From Amycolatopsis sp. GM8 (GTDB lineage Bacteria; Actinomycetota; Actinomycetes; Mycobacteriales; Pseudonocardiaceae): 64,000 bases of DNA. Of the stretch, positions 63,351 through 64,000 are shown one piece after another (positions within the stretch are counted from its first letter, which is position 1; each line of letters opens with the position of its first letter). The DNA lies in assembly GCF_021653975.1 (NCBI RefSeq), contig NZ_JAJKFK010000001.1, positions 836,863-900,862 of the forward strand, given 5' to 3'. Below the pieces are notes generated by a model. It saw only the letters and a program-made list of their open reading frames with translations, was not told the origin of the DNA and searched no databases. Position numbers and translations under genes: made by a program.

Positions 63351-64000
63351 ATGGCGGATTACACCCCCACCCGTGAGGACAGGTTCTCGTTCGGGTTGTG
63401 GACCGTCGGCTGGCAGGGTGTGGACGTCTTCGGCGGTGCGGCCCGCCCGCCGCTCGACCCGGCGGAGTCCGTGCACCGGCTGTCCGACCTGGGCGCCTAC
63501 GGGGTCACCTTCCACGACGACGACGTCATCCCTTTCGGGTCCTCGGCGGCGGAGAAGGAGGCGGCGCTCAAGCCGCTGCGTGAGGCGCTCGCGGCGACCG
63601 GCCTGCAGGTGCCGATGATCACCACGAACCTGTTCTCGCACGCGGTGTTCCGCGACGGCGGGTTCACCAACAACGACCGCGACGTGCGCCGGTTCGCGCT
63701 GCGCAAGGTGCTGGACAACCTGGACCTGGCCGCCGAGCTGGGCGCGCGCACTTTCGTCTGCTGGGGTGGCCGCGAGGGCGCCGAGTCGGGCGCCGCCAAG
63801 GACATCAAGGCCGCGCTGGACCGGTACAAGGAAGCCGTCGACACGATGACGCAGTACATCGTCGACTCCGGCTACGACCTGCGGATCGCGATCGAGCCGA
63901 AGCCGAACGAGCCGCGCGGCGACATCCTGCTGCCCACCCTCGGGCACGCGCTCGCGTTCATCACCGAGCTGGACCGCCCGGAGCTGGTCGGGCTCAACCC
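63351..64000 (+). CDS. xylA: XylA, xylose isomerase (3' end cut by window)
   Basis: Metal-dependent isomerase that converts D-xylose to D-xylulose. The first ~216 codons are present. The sequence opens [23 protein letters not shown], the typical actinobacterial type I form, with the catalytic-base region [15 protein letters not shown] (His), [34 protein letters not shown] and [15 protein letters not shown] containing metal-ligand Glu. The ATG has AAGGAG five bases upstream and lies 17 bp after the permease stop, so it belongs to the transporter operon. This is the strongest evidence that the locus handles xylose or xylo-oligosaccharides. Confidence 0.96.
   Translation, partial: MADYTPTREDRFSFGLWTVGWQGVDVFGGAARPPLDPAESVHRLSDLGAYGVTFHDDDVIPFGSSAAEKEAALKPLREALAATGLQVPMITTNLFSHAVFRDGGFTNNDRDVRRFALRKVLDNLDLAAELGARTFVCWGGREGAESGAAKDIKAALDRYKEAVDTMTQYIVDSGYDLRIAIEPKPNEPRGDILLPTLGHALAFITELDRPELVGLN

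Overview
The window is about 70% GC, uses many GTG starts, and has the gene families and gene order of a filamentous actinobacterium. An Amycolatopsis-like member of the Pseudonocardiaceae fits best, but this is inferred from content because no rRNA is present. From about 3.1 to 40 kb the order follows the Mycobacterium tuberculosis Rv2188c-Rv2218 neighbourhood as I remember it: pimB', an NlpC/P60 hydrolase, a DnaQ/UvrC-like nuclease, ctaE-qcrCAB, trpD, ctaF-ctaC, asnB, adoK, an IscA-type protein, a DUF3043 protein, cobT, ilvE, pepA, lpdA/sucB, a TIGR01777 epimerase, lipB and lipA.

Layout. 1-3.1 kb: the truncated bioA, a P450 just upstream of it in the same direction, and a uridine-kinase-like protein without its P-loop. 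3.1-9.9 kb: PimB', a secreted peptidoglycan hydrolase with a long leader, a small double-CxxC protein, a coiled-coil NYN protein, a DnaQ/GIY-YIG nuclease and an Lrp-type sensor domain. 9.9-17.7 kb: the respiratory cytochrome bc1-aa3 genes on the minus strand, interrupted by a plus-strand block ending in trpD. 17.8-30.3 kb: core metabolism (asnB, adoK, erpA, ispD, cobT, ilvE, pepA). 30.9-40.1 kb: lipoic-acid genes (lpdA, sucB, lipB, lipA), split by an F420-type oxidoreductase, a TetR regulator and an SDR. 40.2-50 kb: accessory genes, including an eroded TIR-domain gene, cutC, an acyl-CoA dehydrogenase, a patatin, an L,D-transpeptidase, an SDR and LtrA. 50-56.7 kb: a repeat-rich gap, dnaE, a G1 glutamic peptidase and a class V aminotransferase. 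56.8-64 kb: a LacI regulator and GH3 glycosidase divergent from a sugar ABC transporter and xylA, which looks like a xylobiose/xylose uptake and use locus.

Regulation. At least fifteen genes carry a TANNNT -10 box six to eight bases before the start codon and no Shine-Dalgarno sequence, so they are probably leaderless. The extreme case is ispD/cobT, whose start codons are separated by 18 bp with overlapping -10 boxes. Operons with strong ribosome sites or ATGA overlaps (qcrCAB, the sugar transporter, lacI-GH3) form the other class. Strong hairpin terminators separate most convergent pairs.

The least expected content is in the gaps. It includes about 80-90 bp MITE-like elements with terminal inverted repeats (one inside a broken methyltransferase gene), a 155 bp palindrome, a two-copy stem-loop family with a conserved loop, two inverted arrays of 21 bp units, and a degenerate 44 bp tandem repeat. 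The window also holds an apparent frameshift in ctaF and the TIR-domain gene with missing segments. I saw no tRNA, rRNA, CRISPR array, transposase or phage gene.
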